Shown here piece after piece: positions 42,697 to 51,331 of a DNA stretch of 64,000 nt (positions within the stretch are counted from its first letter, which is position 1; every line of letters starts with the position of its first letter). The position numbers and the translations under genes were made by a program. Below the pieces are notes generated by a model. That model worked only from the letters and a program-made list of their open reading frames with translations. It searched no databases and had not been told where the DNA came from. Location of the stretch: positions 34,462-98,461 of the forward strand of contig RXIY01000028.1 of NCBI GenBank assembly GCA_003963405.1, in the 5' to 3' direction. Origin of the DNA: Hyphomicrobiales bacterium. Lineage in GTDB: Bacteria > Pseudomonadota > Alphaproteobacteria > Rhizobiales > Beijerinckiaceae.

Positions 42697-42916
42697 GCGT
42701 TTGGTAGGACGCCCCGCGCTGTTAAGGAAATCCTTATCTCTCGTCCCTTCACTCAGCCTCTATCCGCATTTCGCTGGGAGACGAGTAAGACACGAGTGAT
42801 CGCTTTTGGATCGCGGGGACTGCGTTCTTTCTCGGGCTTGGCGTCTATTTCATCGCCACTGCCCATCAGGCAGACATAGGCATGGTGTTGCCTATGTAGC
42901 CTTGCCGCCAGCATTT

Positions 42917-42953
42917 ACGCCCCAACCGTGGATGTGTCAGCGGGGCGTTTTTC
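42917..42953 (+). terminator. rho-independent terminator-like hairpin
   Basis: ACGCCCC (42917-42923) pairs with GGGGCGT (42942-42948), then TTTTT. The region before it (about 42800-42900) encodes a hydrophobic stretch without a start codon, perhaps a gene remnant. The rest of 42697-43164 shows nothing supported. Confidence 0.6.
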
Positions 42954-43164
42954 GTTGCTAATGCCGGAGCGCGCGCGTCTCGATCGCATGAGCCAGCATG
43001 TCTGGCAGATGTTTCAGGCGCCGAAGCGCGTAGGTCGTATAGACGCGGGCGATGCGGAACGAGCGTTTGGCCTTAATCATGTGATTAAGCTCCTGCGAGT
43101 CCCCCTTGCCTGCTTCAGGGCTAGCACGCAATCGTGAATAGAGCTGTAACGCCACATCCGATGA

Positions 43165-43440
43165 TTAAGGCTCTTTCGCCCGGCCGCCGCCATGCGAGGC
43201 GTAACCGCCTTTCTTGCCAGCTTCCGACGCAAGCGCGGGGCTCTTTGAGAAGGACCGCTTGGCAGGATCGACGCTCTGCCCGCCCTTGCGCCCGGCTGCC
43301 GCTGCTAGGTCCGTATTCTGCGAAAAGCTTCGCTTTTCCGAAGGGACGGCCTTGCCGCCCTTGCTGGCGATCTCGCGCCGCTTTTCCGGGCTCATAGAAG
43401 CAAATCCGCGCGTGCTCTTCTTCGGCTTCTCGACGTCCAT
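43165..43440 (-). CDS. KGG-repeat (YciG-like) stress protein
   Basis: The 91-residue product has TRGFASMSPEKRREIASKGG, then KAVPSEKRSFSQN, AAAGRKGGQSV and ASEAGKKGGYASHGGG. These are three KGG modules of the YciG/GsiB-like family. It differs from the Em-like proteins at 8.9-10 kb in its longer spacing. The ATG at 43440 has GGAAAG upstream. It lies within the mobile element. Confidence 0.85.
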   Translation of the reverse strand: MDVEKPKKSTRGFASMSPEKRREIASKGGKAVPSEKRSFSQNTDLAAAAGRKGGQSVDPAKRSFSKSPALASEAGKKGGYASHGGGRAKEP

Positions 43441-43571
43441 CTTTCTTTCCACGCTCTTTTTGGTTTGGAAGCGAGCTAAACGAAGGCTGCGCTATTGGCA
43501 AGGGGCACGCACGACGCCGGATCAAGTGCGAGGCATTGTGCTTATCTGCGGGTCGCTAAGGCTGCTCTCGC

Positions 43572-43811
43572 CTAGCCATGGGCGACGGTAGCGCCAAGGA
43601 CGGCTATCGCCGTCAAGACGACCGATAACAGCGCGGCGTTTGCGATTGGCGCTCGAATGAACATGCCACAAAGTTGGCATTGCCACAGCCTCCTCTCAAT
43701 TGGCACAAACCGAGCGGTGAGTTGTCGCACGGGCTCGGCTGGCGATGCGATTGGGCCAGTATTGACCGCGCTCGCATGGATCAGCGCGCCGTGGGTATGC
43801 GGCGGCTTCAC
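43572..43811 (-). CDS. small CxxC membrane protein (uncertain)
   Basis: The 79-residue product has LWQCQLCGMF near 42-51, then a hydrophobic helix at the C-terminus (ANAALLSVVLTAIAVLGA). The GTG start overlaps the upstream stop (GTGA), suggesting coupling. No family is recognised. Confidence 0.4.
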   Translation of the reverse strand: MKPPHTHGALIHASAVNTGPIASPAEPVRQLTARFVPIERRLWQCQLCGMFIRAPIANAALLSVVLTAIAVLGATVAHG

Positions 43812-44041
43812 TCGCTGCGCCCGCCCGTGATGATGCGTAGCGCCGGCCTGCCTGACCGGTTGGCGCTTCGGCGGATGGCTACCGGGGCGGATAGCGCGTT
43901 TTTGATCGCTTCAGCATCTGCCAAGGCCCTCTGCAAAAGCCGTCCTCGCGGCTGCCGCAAGTCTTCCCCTGAAAGCCCCTCGGTTAGGAGGCGCAACGTC
44001 AATTCTAGACGCAAGGCTATATGTTCTGGCTGAAGGATCAT
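43808..44041 (-). CDS. small helical protein (uncertain)
   Basis: The 77-residue product, MILQPEHIALRLELTLRLLT onward, has a GAGG ribosome site and a stop that overlaps the next start. Function unknown. Confidence 0.4.
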   Translation of the reverse strand: MILQPEHIALRLELTLRLLTEGLSGEDLRQPRGRLLQRALADAEAIKNALSAPVAIRRSANRSGRPALRIITGGRSE

Positions 44042-44162
44042 GCGCGGCCCTCGGCTGGCGGAGACATGACGACATGCGCGCAAATTTGCGCTGTGGAATT
44101 ACACGCTTAGGGCTGGCTTTAATCGTCTCAGGATCACCAATGAACCCAAAAGCAGGCGTTAT

Positions 44163-44612
44163 ATGCAAGCAGAAAAGAGACGCGGCCCCTACAGTGAAGC
44201 TCAATGGAGTGAGCTGGAGGATAACTGCTTTGTAGCCATTCGGTTCTTAGTCGAAGCGGAGGGCTCAAGAAACGCCGAGCATTATGTTTTTTGGGCGCTG
44301 GAGACGTTCGATAAGCATATGACTTCAGGCCTTGCCTTGCCCGAGGAATGGCGCAACGAGCTGCTCCAGGCTCTGATTTACTTCCGCGAGATTGCCCGCG
44401 ACACAGTCTCGCACGAAATCGATTTCGATGTGTTGTGGGAGGGTTTGGAAGCGGCCTTCGCGCAAGTCCTCTATTGGGGGACCCCCTTGGATCAGCGCGC
44501 GAAATGGCGGCCGGACTATGTTGCAGCGGCGAACACCCATGCGGAAACCCTGCGCAATAGCCTCCACGATTTCACGCTGAATCACCCCTATCAGGAAGAA
44601 CGACTGGGTTAA
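44163..44612 (+). CDS. element protein of unknown function
   Basis: The 149-residue acidic, helical product, MQAEKRRGPYSEAQWSELED onward, has no signal peptide or recognised motif. Tryptophan content is high. It is on the opposite strand to both neighbours. Confidence 0.6.
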   Translation: MQAEKRRGPYSEAQWSELEDNCFVAIRFLVEAEGSRNAEHYVFWALETFDKHMTSGLALPEEWRNELLQALIYFREIARDTVSHEIDFDVLWEGLEAAFAQVLYWGTPLDQRAKWRPDYVAAANTHAETLRNSLHDFTLNHPYQEERLG

Positions 44613-44639
44613 TCAGGCCGAGCTCCATTTGCGAGCGGC

Positions 44640-45143
44640 TTACGGCCGCAGAAGAAACCTAAGCGTGCTCAGCTTGCCGTGAGCGGTGGCCAAACTGTCT
44701 GCATTGGAATCGGGCACGAAATGAGAAAAGTCGCAGATTTGGGAACGCGTTAGACTCCACAAACTGGAAGTCAAAAATAATTCTCCCAGGACGGTATGAA
44801 CCCTCGCATGCGCGGGGCCAAAGTAAGCGATCTGCGTATTGTAGCCCGTCAGGGATCTGATGAATTCGAGCACTACAAAGCCGAAGTCTATAAGATTTGC
44901 AGCCCATCGGTTCCAAAGACCGTATCCTTGACCGGCGAACGCTTCTAGTTGTTTTAAGGCAAGAATCGCCCCGGCGTAATCCAATGGCTCTAGCTCTCGC
45001 CCCTCGCCACTCTTAATAGCGTCTACCTTTTGCCAGATCAGCGCCGCGCAGCCATAGTCGCCAGCAGAAACTGGCGACTCCCTCGGATAGCTTATCAGCA
45101 GCGCAACGCAAAAGACGAAAATCAGCATGAAAATCGCGCGCAT
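44640..45143 (-). CDS. exported protein of unknown function
   Basis: The 167-residue product starts with a hydrophobic segment (MRAIFMLIFVFCVALLISYP), probably a signal peptide or membrane anchor. The rest is mixed, with two Cys. It is the last element gene before the right attachment site, convergent with the 44163 gene. No family is recognised. Confidence 0.55.
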   Translation of the reverse strand: MRAIFMLIFVFCVALLISYPRESPVSAGDYGCAALIWQKVDAIKSGEGRELEPLDYAGAILALKQLEAFAGQGYGLWNRWAANLIDFGFVVLEFIRSLTGYNTQIAYFGPAHARVHTVLGELFLTSSLWSLTRSQICDFSHFVPDSNADSLATAHGKLSTLRFLLRP

Positions 45144-45215
45144 AAGAAAACCCCGCTCCGTGCCGGACCACTTGCCGGCCGGTTAGCACGGTTCATCGAA
45201 GGCGCTATCCGCCCC

Positions 45216-45239
45216 TGTGTGGGACGGAAATGTGGGACG
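45216..45239 (+). repeat. right integrase arm-type sites (two copies)
   Basis: TGTGGGACG occurs at 45218-45226 and 45231-45239, 13 bp apart, the same motif and spacing as at 30245-30269. Confidence 0.6.
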
Positions 45240-45282
45240 CCCCCAGAAATCGAAAATGTTTTGCGCTAAGTATTTGATCTGA

Positions 45283-45330
45283 CTGGCGCGCCCGGCACGA
45301 TTCGAACGTGCGACCTCTGCCTTCGGAGGG
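45283..45330 (-). repeat. right attachment site within tRNA-Arg
   Basis: The 48-bp core is identical to 30105-30152 and covers the tRNA from the CCA end into the anticodon loop. This end keeps the intact tRNA gene. Confidence 0.93.
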
Positions 45331-45360
45331 CAGCACTCTATCCAGCTGAGCTACGGGCGC
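45284..45360 (-). tRNA. tRNA-Arg(CCG)
   Basis: The 77-nt cloverleaf is read on the minus strand. The acceptor GCGCCCG pairs with CGGGCGC, followed by discriminator G and encoded CCA. The anticodon stem CTGCC/GGCAG closes the loop CTCCGAA, giving anticodon CCG. The T-loop TTCGAAT is canonical. It is the integration target of the element. Confidence 0.95.
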
Positions 45361-45475
45361 GTTCTTACGAGTCAGCTGTTCCCTTTTACAGGAAGCGGCG
45401 GCCGGCCGCAACGTCGGCGCCCTTTCTCACGCGGGAAAGCTCATGCTATCCCCACGCCCTCACGGGAGGACCCGG

Positions 45476-46606
45476 ATGGGAAGCTTTGGAGCCTTGATCG
45501 AGGACTGGCTGGAGCGGCTGCGGGCGCGGCGCGACCGTCTGATCGCCGATCCGAATTTTCAGCGCCGGTCGCTCGCCAATCCGCTGACGCGCCCGATCGC
45601 CCGCCGGCGCGCCCGCGCGGCGCTCGATCTCACGGCCGGCTTCGTTTATTCGCAGGTCCTCTTCGCCTGCGCGCGGCTGAGGCTCTTCGATGTTCTCGCC
45701 GCCGGCCCGCTCGCGATTCCGGAGCTTGCCGGCCGGCTCGGCCTGTCCGAGGCGGCGACGCGGCGCCTGCTCGACGCGGCGGCCTCGCTCGATCTCGCCG
45801 AGCGGCGCGGCGCGGAGCGCTATGGACTTGGCCAGCTTGGCGCGGCTTTCGCGGGCAATCGCGCCGCCTTGTCTCTCGTCGAGCACCAGCCCCTGCTCTA
45901 TGCCGATCTTGCCGATCCGGTGGCGCTGCTCAAGGGCGAAAAACGAGCGACGCTCGCCGATTACTGGCCCTATTCCGACCTCGATCGACCCAAGGCGCTC
46001 GGGGCCGAGGAGGTCGCGCCCTACAGCGCGCTGATGGCGGCCTCGCAGCCGATGGTGGCGCAGGAAGCGCTCGACGCCTACGACATGACCCAGCACCGGC
46101 GCCTGATGGACGTCGGCGGCGGCGAGGGCGTCTTTCTCTGCGCGGCGGCGGCGCGCGCGCCCGATTTGCAGCTCACGCTCCTTGATCTTCCCGCCGTCGC
46201 GGAGCGCGGCCGCAGGCGGCTCGAGGCTGCCGGTCTCCTCGGGCGCGCGGAAATCCACGGCGGCGATTTTCTGCGCGATCCGCTGCCGCGCGGCGCCGAT
46301 GTCGTCACTCTCATTCGCATCGTTCACGATCAGGACGACGAGCGGGCGCTGGCGCTTCTGCGCAATATTCGGCAGGCGCTGGAGCCCGGCGCGACGCTCC
46401 TCGTCATCGAGGCCATGTCGGGCGTCAAGGGCGCCGAACCGCTCGACGCCTATTACGGTTTCTATACGCTCGCCATGGGCCGCGGCGAGCCGCGCCGCGT
46501 CGAGGAGATCGAGGCGCTCTTGCGGCAATCCGGCTTCGGCGGCTTCGAGCTTCTCGCCAATGCGTTGCCGACGCTCACGAGCATCCTGGTCGCCAAGGCG
46601 GTTTGA
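45476..46606 (+). CDS. CrtF-like O-methyltransferase
   Basis: The 376-residue product contains NPLTRPIARRRARAALDLTAGFVYSQVLFACARLRLFDVLAAGPL, the characteristic N-terminus of CrtF (hydroxyneurosporene/demethylspheroidene O-methyltransferase). A winged-helix dimerisation domain and SAM motif LMDVGGGEGVFL follow. No other carotenoid or bacteriochlorophyll gene is in the window, so the substrate is uncertain. The ATG at 45476 is preceded by GGAGG; the upstream ATG is less likely. Confidence 0.75.
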   Translation: MGSFGALIEDWLERLRARRDRLIADPNFQRRSLANPLTRPIARRRARAALDLTAGFVYSQVLFACARLRLFDVLAAGPLAIPELAGRLGLSEAATRRLLDAAASLDLAERRGAERYGLGQLGAAFAGNRAALSLVEHQPLLYADLADPVALLKGEKRATLADYWPYSDLDRPKALGAEEVAPYSALMAASQPMVAQEALDAYDMTQHRRLMDVGGGEGVFLCAAAARAPDLQLTLLDLPAVAERGRRRLEAAGLLGRAEIHGGDFLRDPLPRGADVVTLIRIVHDQDDERALALLRNIRQALEPGATLLVIEAMSGVKGAEPLDAYYGFYTLAMGRGEPRRVEEIEALLRQSGFGGFELLANALPTLTSILVAKAV

Positions 46607-46633
46607 TTCGCCCCGCTTCGGGAGAGCGGCGCG

Positions 46634-48271
46634 CTACGAATGCGCGCGCCGCCAGTCGATGAGCCCTGCCGTCGATCCGTCGAGGCCCGCCGTCGGCGCC
46701 GAGGCGTTTTCGACGATGGGCGCCAGCCTGTTCGCGAGCTCCTTGCCGAGCTCCACGCCCCATTGGTCGAAGGGATTGATGTCCCAGATCACGGATTGCA
46801 CGAAGACCCTGTGCTCATAGAGCGCGACGAGGCGCCCGAGCGTGCGCGGATCGAGCCGGCGATAAAGGAAGACGCTCGACGGCCGGTCTCCCGAAAACAC
46901 CTTATGCGGCGCGAGGCGCTCGACCTCTTCCTCGGCGAGCCCCTGCCCCCGCAATTGCGCCTTGGCCTCGTCGAGCGTGCGCCCGCGCATGAAGGCTTCG
47001 GATTGCGCGAGGCAGTTGGCGAAGAGCAGCGCGTGGTGATGCGCATCGGCGGCCGTCGGCTCGGCGGCGACGAGGAAGTCGATCGGCGTGACGTCCGTTC
47101 CCTGATGCAGCAACTGGAAAAAGGCGTGCTGGCCATTGGTGCCGGGCTCGCCGAAAATGACCGGTCCGGTTTCATGCGTGACGAGGCGTCCGTCACGCGT
47201 GACGGACTTGCCGTTCGACTCCATGTCGAGCTGTTGCAGATAGGCCGGGAAGCGCGCGAGGCGCTGATCGTACGGGATCACGGCATGGGCGCATCGTTTC
47301 ATCATGTTGCGGTGCCAGACGCCGATGAGCCCCATCAGAACGGGTATGTTGCGATCGAGCGGCGCCGAACGGAAATGTTCGTCGATGTCGAAGCCGCCGC
47401 GCAAGAACTCGGTGAAATGATCCGGGCCGATCGCAATGGCGAGCGCCAGGCCGATCGACGACCAGAGCGAATAGCGGCCGCCCACCCAGTCCCAGAAACC
47501 GAAGACGCGCGCCGGATCGATCCCGAAGGCGGCGACCTTGTCGAGTTTGGTCGAGACGGCGGCGAAATGGCTCGCGACCGCTTCTTCGCCCAGCGCCGCG
47601 ACGAGCCGCGCGCGGGCGCTCGCCGCGTTGGCCATGGTCTCCTGCGTGGTGAATGTCTTTGACGACACGATGAAGAGCGTGCGGGCGAGATCGAGGCCGG
47701 CGAGCGTATCGGCGAGATCCGCGCCGTCGACGTTGGAGACGAAATGCGCGCGCGGTCCGCCGTCTGAATAAGGCGAGAGCGCGCGCGCCGCCATGGCGGG
47801 GCCGAGGTCAGAACCGCCGATCCCGATGTTGACGACATCCGTGAACGTCTGGCCCGTCGCGCCTGTCGCGGCGCCGCTGCGGATGGCGCGGGCGAAGGCG
47901 AAGAGCTTCTCCCGCTCCGCCTCGATCGCGGGACGCATGTCCACGCCGCCGATGACGAGCGGCCGGGCCGAGAGGTCGCGCAGGGCCATATGCATGGCCG
48001 CGCGACGCTCGGTGTTGTTTGCCTCCTCGCCGCCAAAGAGCGCATCGCGCCGCGCCTCGAGAGCGCGCGCCTGCGCGAGCGCGACGAGAAGGCGGATCGT
48101 CTCGCGCGTGATCTTGTGCTTGGAGAAGTCGAAGAGAAAATCGTCGAGCGCCACGCTGAAACTCTGGAAGCGCGCCGGATCGCCGGCGAAAAGATCGAGC
48201 GTCCGCACGTCTTTCAACGTGGGCGCGTGCGTATCTAGCGCAAGAAAAGCAGCGGCGACGGCGTGGGACAT
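46634..48271 (-). CDS. pgi: glucose-6-phosphate isomerase
   Basis: The 545-residue product has both PGI signatures, DWVGGRYSLWSSIG and GQHAFFQLLHQGTDVTPIDF, as well as GIGGSDLGPAM and SKTFTTQETM. It interconverts glucose-6-P and fructose-6-P. The start at 48271 (MSHAVAAAFLALDTHA) fits the family; the longer frame adds noise. It is divergent from the Ntn-hydrolase-like gene across 173 bp. Confidence 0.96.
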   Translation of the reverse strand: MSHAVAAAFLALDTHAPTLKDVRTLDLFAGDPARFQSFSVALDDFLFDFSKHKITRETIRLLVALAQARALEARRDALFGGEEANNTERRAAMHMALRDLSARPLVIGGVDMRPAIEAEREKLFAFARAIRSGAATGATGQTFTDVVNIGIGGSDLGPAMAARALSPYSDGGPRAHFVSNVDGADLADTLAGLDLARTLFIVSSKTFTTQETMANAASARARLVAALGEEAVASHFAAVSTKLDKVAAFGIDPARVFGFWDWVGGRYSLWSSIGLALAIAIGPDHFTEFLRGGFDIDEHFRSAPLDRNIPVLMGLIGVWHRNMMKRCAHAVIPYDQRLARFPAYLQQLDMESNGKSVTRDGRLVTHETGPVIFGEPGTNGQHAFFQLLHQGTDVTPIDFLVAAEPTAADAHHHALLFANCLAQSEAFMRGRTLDEAKAQLRGQGLAEEEVERLAPHKVFSGDRPSSVFLYRRLDPRTLGRLVALYEHRVFVQSVIWDINPFDQWGVELGKELANRLAPIVENASAPTAGLDGSTAGLIDWRRAHS

Positions 48272-48444
48272 CTGGCGTCTCAAATGAAGGCGCAGGCCGA
48301 ATCGGCCAGGCTCGGGCCAGTAAGATTTAACGTAAAGCGGCGTTTGCCGCAGCGCTGAGAAACCTATCTTATTTTTGACTGTATTGTGACAGCGAGGTGT
48401 GGAATTCATCTCGTTTGAATGACGCTTTCATGACTGGAACGCCG

Positions 48445-49491
48445 ATGAAGCACCACATTCCCTTCCTCGACCTGCGCGACGGCGGCCCGATTGCGCACGC
48501 CAGGGCGCGGACCGAGGCCGCGGCGGCGCTGCGCGACGCCTGCCTCGGCCGGGTGGCGCCTTTCGGTCGTTTGTGCCTCTCCCCGATCGACAAATTGGCC
48601 TCCAACTGGCTGCGCCGCTCCGCGTCGAAATATCGGACCGAGCTCGAGCATGTCGCGGAAATCCTGGGTTTCCCCGGCGCCGTGACGCTGAACATGGCCT
48701 ATCTCTTCGCCTGCACCACCCAGGCCTATGAGGGGCCGGACGGCTTGCCGCGCATCCGCCGCACGCTCGACTGGCCCTTTCAGGGGCTGGGCCAAGCCGT
48801 GGAGATAGCCTGGCAATCCGGCCCGGCCGGCGATTTCTACAACGCCACCTGGCCGGGCGCGGTCGGCGTTCTCACCGCCATGGCGCCGGGCCGCTTCTGC
48901 GCCGTCATCAATCAGGCGCCGATGAAGCGCCGCACGCGCGGCGCCCTCGGCTTCGCTCTGGACGCCGCGGTCAATCTGCGCGACGCGCTCGCCCTCGAAG
49001 GCGGCTGGCCCCCGGATCACCTGCTGCGCTACGCCTTCGAAAGCTGCGAGACATTCGAGGACGCGGTCGCGCTGATCGCGCGCGAGCCGCTGGGGCGCCC
49101 GACGCTCTTCACCCTTGCCGGCGTGCGGCCCGGCGAGATCGCGTTGATCGAGCGCACCGAGCGGGAGGCGCGCATCTTCCGCCGGCCGGTCATCGTCGCC
49201 AATGATTGGCAAGAGCCCAAGCCCGGCTGGCAGGCTCGCATGAGCGAGGCCAATAATATCGCCCGCCGCGACGCGATGCAGGCGGTGGAGCCGGATGCGC
49301 CGCTCTTTTCCTGGGTGACCGAGCCGGTGCTGAACCGCCTGACCCGCCTCGCCGTGGAAATGTCGGCCGTGGGCGCCGGCGACTTCGTCGCGCGAGGCTA
49401 CGAATGTCCCTCGCTCATCCGGGGCGAGCCGCGGGCCGTGACGCAGGATTTCCACCTGCGCGCGACGGCGCCGACGGCCCTCGCCGCCTGA
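48445..49491 (+). CDS. Ntn-hydrolase-like (acid ceramidase/NAAA-type) protein
   Basis: The 348-residue product contains FACTTQAYEG (candidate nucleophile Cys) followed by a conserved RRTLDWPF segment. This arrangement resembles the C-x-(S/T) and GRNLDF motifs of NAAA/acid-ceramidase-type Ntn amidases. Normally the Cys is exposed by cleavage of a preceding propeptide, which fits the ~90 residues upstream. The substrate is unknown, possibly an amide lipid. No signal peptide is visible. The ATG at 48445 has GGAAC upstream. Confidence 0.55.
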   Translation: MKHHIPFLDLRDGGPIAHARARTEAAAALRDACLGRVAPFGRLCLSPIDKLASNWLRRSASKYRTELEHVAEILGFPGAVTLNMAYLFACTTQAYEGPDGLPRIRRTLDWPFQGLGQAVEIAWQSGPAGDFYNATWPGAVGVLTAMAPGRFCAVINQAPMKRRTRGALGFALDAAVNLRDALALEGGWPPDHLLRYAFESCETFEDAVALIAREPLGRPTLFTLAGVRPGEIALIERTEREARIFRRPVIVANDWQEPKPGWQARMSEANNIARRDAMQAVEPDAPLFSWVTEPVLNRLTRLAVEMSAVGAGDFVARGYECPSLIRGEPRAVTQDFHLRATAPTALAA

Positions 49492-50454
49492 TCAGAGCTT
49501 CGGCGCCGCCGCGCGCCGAAGCCGGTCGTTGATCGCCTCGCCGAGCCCGCGCTCGGGAATATGCGCGACAGCGACCCGTTCGACGCCGCGCGCGTCGAGA
49601 TCCCGCAGAAAGGCGAAGAGATTGGCCGCCGCCTCGACGAGATCGCTCTTTGGCGAGAGGTCGAGCACCGTCGCGCCGGGCGGCGCGTTCCCCGAGAGCC
49701 GCCCGCCGAAGTCGAGAGCGCCCTCTCCGTCGTAGAGCTCATGGGCTTCGAGCCGCAGCCGGGCGTTGGGGGCGTAGTGCGAGGCCGTCATGCCGGGCGC
49801 CGTCACCTCGGCATGCGCCGGGGCGGCGAGCTTCTGGCCGAGCAGCTTTTCGATCTTCTCGCGCGGGATCGCGCCCGGCCGCAGCAGAGCCGGCGTCGGA
49901 CCGCAAAAGGAGACGATGGTCGACTCGAGCCCCGCCGCGGTGCGGCCGCCGTCGAGAATCATCTCCACCCGGCCCGCGAGGTCCTCGGCCACATGGCTGG
50001 CCGTCACCGGGCTGACATGGCCCGAACGATTGGCGGAGGGCGCGGCGATGGGTCGGCCGAGAGCCTCGATCAGCGCCCGCGCGACCGGATGGTCCGGCGC
50101 GCGCAGCGCGACGCTCGGCAGCCCGGCCCGCGCCAGTTCGCACACCGAGCCCCCCGGCGCCGCCGGAGCGACGAGGGTGAGCGGCCCCGGCCAGAACGCC
50201 CGCGCGAGCGCCAGCGCCGCGTCGGGCAACAGCGCCTCCCGGCGCGCCGCCTCGAGATTTGCGACATGGGCGATCAGCGGATTGAAGGAGGGGCGTCCCT
50301 TGGCGTCGTAGATGCGCGCCACAGCCCAGCCGCTGGTCGCGTCGGCGCCGAGGCCATAGACCGTCTCGGTCGGAAAGGCGACAAGCCCGCCCTCCCGCAA
50401 GATCTCCGCCGCGCGCGCGATCGACGCCGGATCGGCCGGGGCGATCGCAGTCAC
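49492..50454 (-). CDS. tsaC: L-threonylcarbamoyladenylate synthase
   Basis: The 320-residue product has the YrdC/Sua5 N-terminal domain (GGLVAFPTETVYGLGADA, KGRPSFNPLIAHV, PSANRSGHVSPV) and a C-terminal Sua5 domain (PGMTASHYAPNARLRL). It makes the threonylcarbamoyl-AMP used for t6A37 modification of tRNAs reading ANN codons. The GTG start overlaps the Anbu stop by four bases, so translation is coupled. Confidence 0.93.
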   Translation of the reverse strand: MTAIAPADPASIARAAEILREGGLVAFPTETVYGLGADATSGWAVARIYDAKGRPSFNPLIAHVANLEAARREALLPDAALALARAFWPGPLTLVAPAAPGGSVCELARAGLPSVALRAPDHPVARALIEALGRPIAAPSANRSGHVSPVTASHVAEDLAGRVEMILDGGRTAAGLESTIVSFCGPTPALLRPGAIPREKIEKLLGQKLAAPAHAEVTAPGMTASHYAPNARLRLEAHELYDGEGALDFGGRLSGNAPPGATVLDLSPKSDLVEAAANLFAFLRDLDARGVERVAVAHIPERGLGEAINDRLRRAAAPKL

Positions 50455-51203
50455 GTCGCGCGGCCCCGATAGGGCGGCGCGGGGATCGCCATATGGGCGG
50501 CGCGCAACGCCTTGGACCAGCTTTCCCGCAGGTCACGGAAATAAGCGTCGCCGGCGTCGATGCGGGTCGAGACTTCGAGCTGGAGCGCGTCCCGCCGCAA
50601 CAGCGCAATGTCGATCGGCATGCCGACAGAGAGATTGGAGCGGATGGTGGAATCCATCGAAATCAGGCCGATCTTCAGCGCGTCATAGAGGTCGCTGTCG
50701 TAATTGACGGCCCGGTCGAGGATTGGCTTGCCGTATTTATGTTCGCCGATCTGCAGGTAATTGGTGTCCGGCGTGCATTCGATGCAGTTGCCGGCGGTGT
50801 AGATCATGAAGAGCCTCGGCGCGCCGCCGGCGATCTGGCCGCCGAGCAGCAGCGACACGTCGAAGCTGACGCCCGCCGACTGCTCGGCCGAACTGTAAAC
50901 CTCCATGCGGGCGCGCCGCACCGCCCGCCCGACGAGCTGCGCCGCCTGGAGCATGCTCGGGGCCGTCATCGCGTTTTCGATTTCGCCCGTCTCGGGATTT
51001 TCGAACCCCTCGGAAAGGAAATTCACCACCCCCTGGGTGACGGAGAGATTGCCGGCCGTCGCCAGCAACAGCGCGCGCTCTCCGGGGCTTTCGAAGATAT
51101 GGAGCTTGCGGAACGTCGCAATATTGTCGAGGCCGGCGTTGGTGCGCGTATCGGCGACCAGCACGAGGCCGTCGCGCACCAGAATGCCGCAGCAATAGGT
51201 CAT
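50451..51203 (-). CDS. proteasome-related Anbu peptidase
   Basis: The 250-residue product begins MTYCCGILVRDGLVLVADTRTNAG, then LDNIATFRKLHIFE. Once Met is removed, Thr1 would be the nucleophile with D17 and K32 as partners, as in Anbu/HslV-type proteasome folds. Anbu forms large open assemblies and its substrate is unsettled. The usual partner genes (ATP-grasp, alpha-E, transglutaminase) are absent here. The start at 51203 is needed to place Thr after Met. Confidence 0.87.
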   Translation of the reverse strand: MTYCCGILVRDGLVLVADTRTNAGLDNIATFRKLHIFESPGERALLLATAGNLSVTQGVVNFLSEGFENPETGEIENAMTAPSMLQAAQLVGRAVRRARMEVYSSAEQSAGVSFDVSLLLGGQIAGGAPRLFMIYTAGNCIECTPDTNYLQIGEHKYGKPILDRAVNYDSDLYDALKIGLISMDSTIRSNLSVGMPIDIALLRRDALQLEVSTRIDAGDAYFRDLRESWSKALRAAHMAIPAPPYRGRAT

Positions 51204-51331
51204 GAAGGCTCCCCTGCCGGACGGCGCCCAGCCCGCCCCGTTCGGTTCCATGCGGGACCGCGCCCGCCCCGTTTACAAGTTCCGGGCCAAAAGGCACAAG
51301 TGCCAGGCCCAACCTTGCCCAGTGGCGAATC

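Noticed and set aside
42790..42898. Hydrophobic stretch ending IATAHQADIGMVLPM before a terminator hairpin.
   Set aside because: No start codon follows the preceding stop in this frame, so at most it is a remnant.
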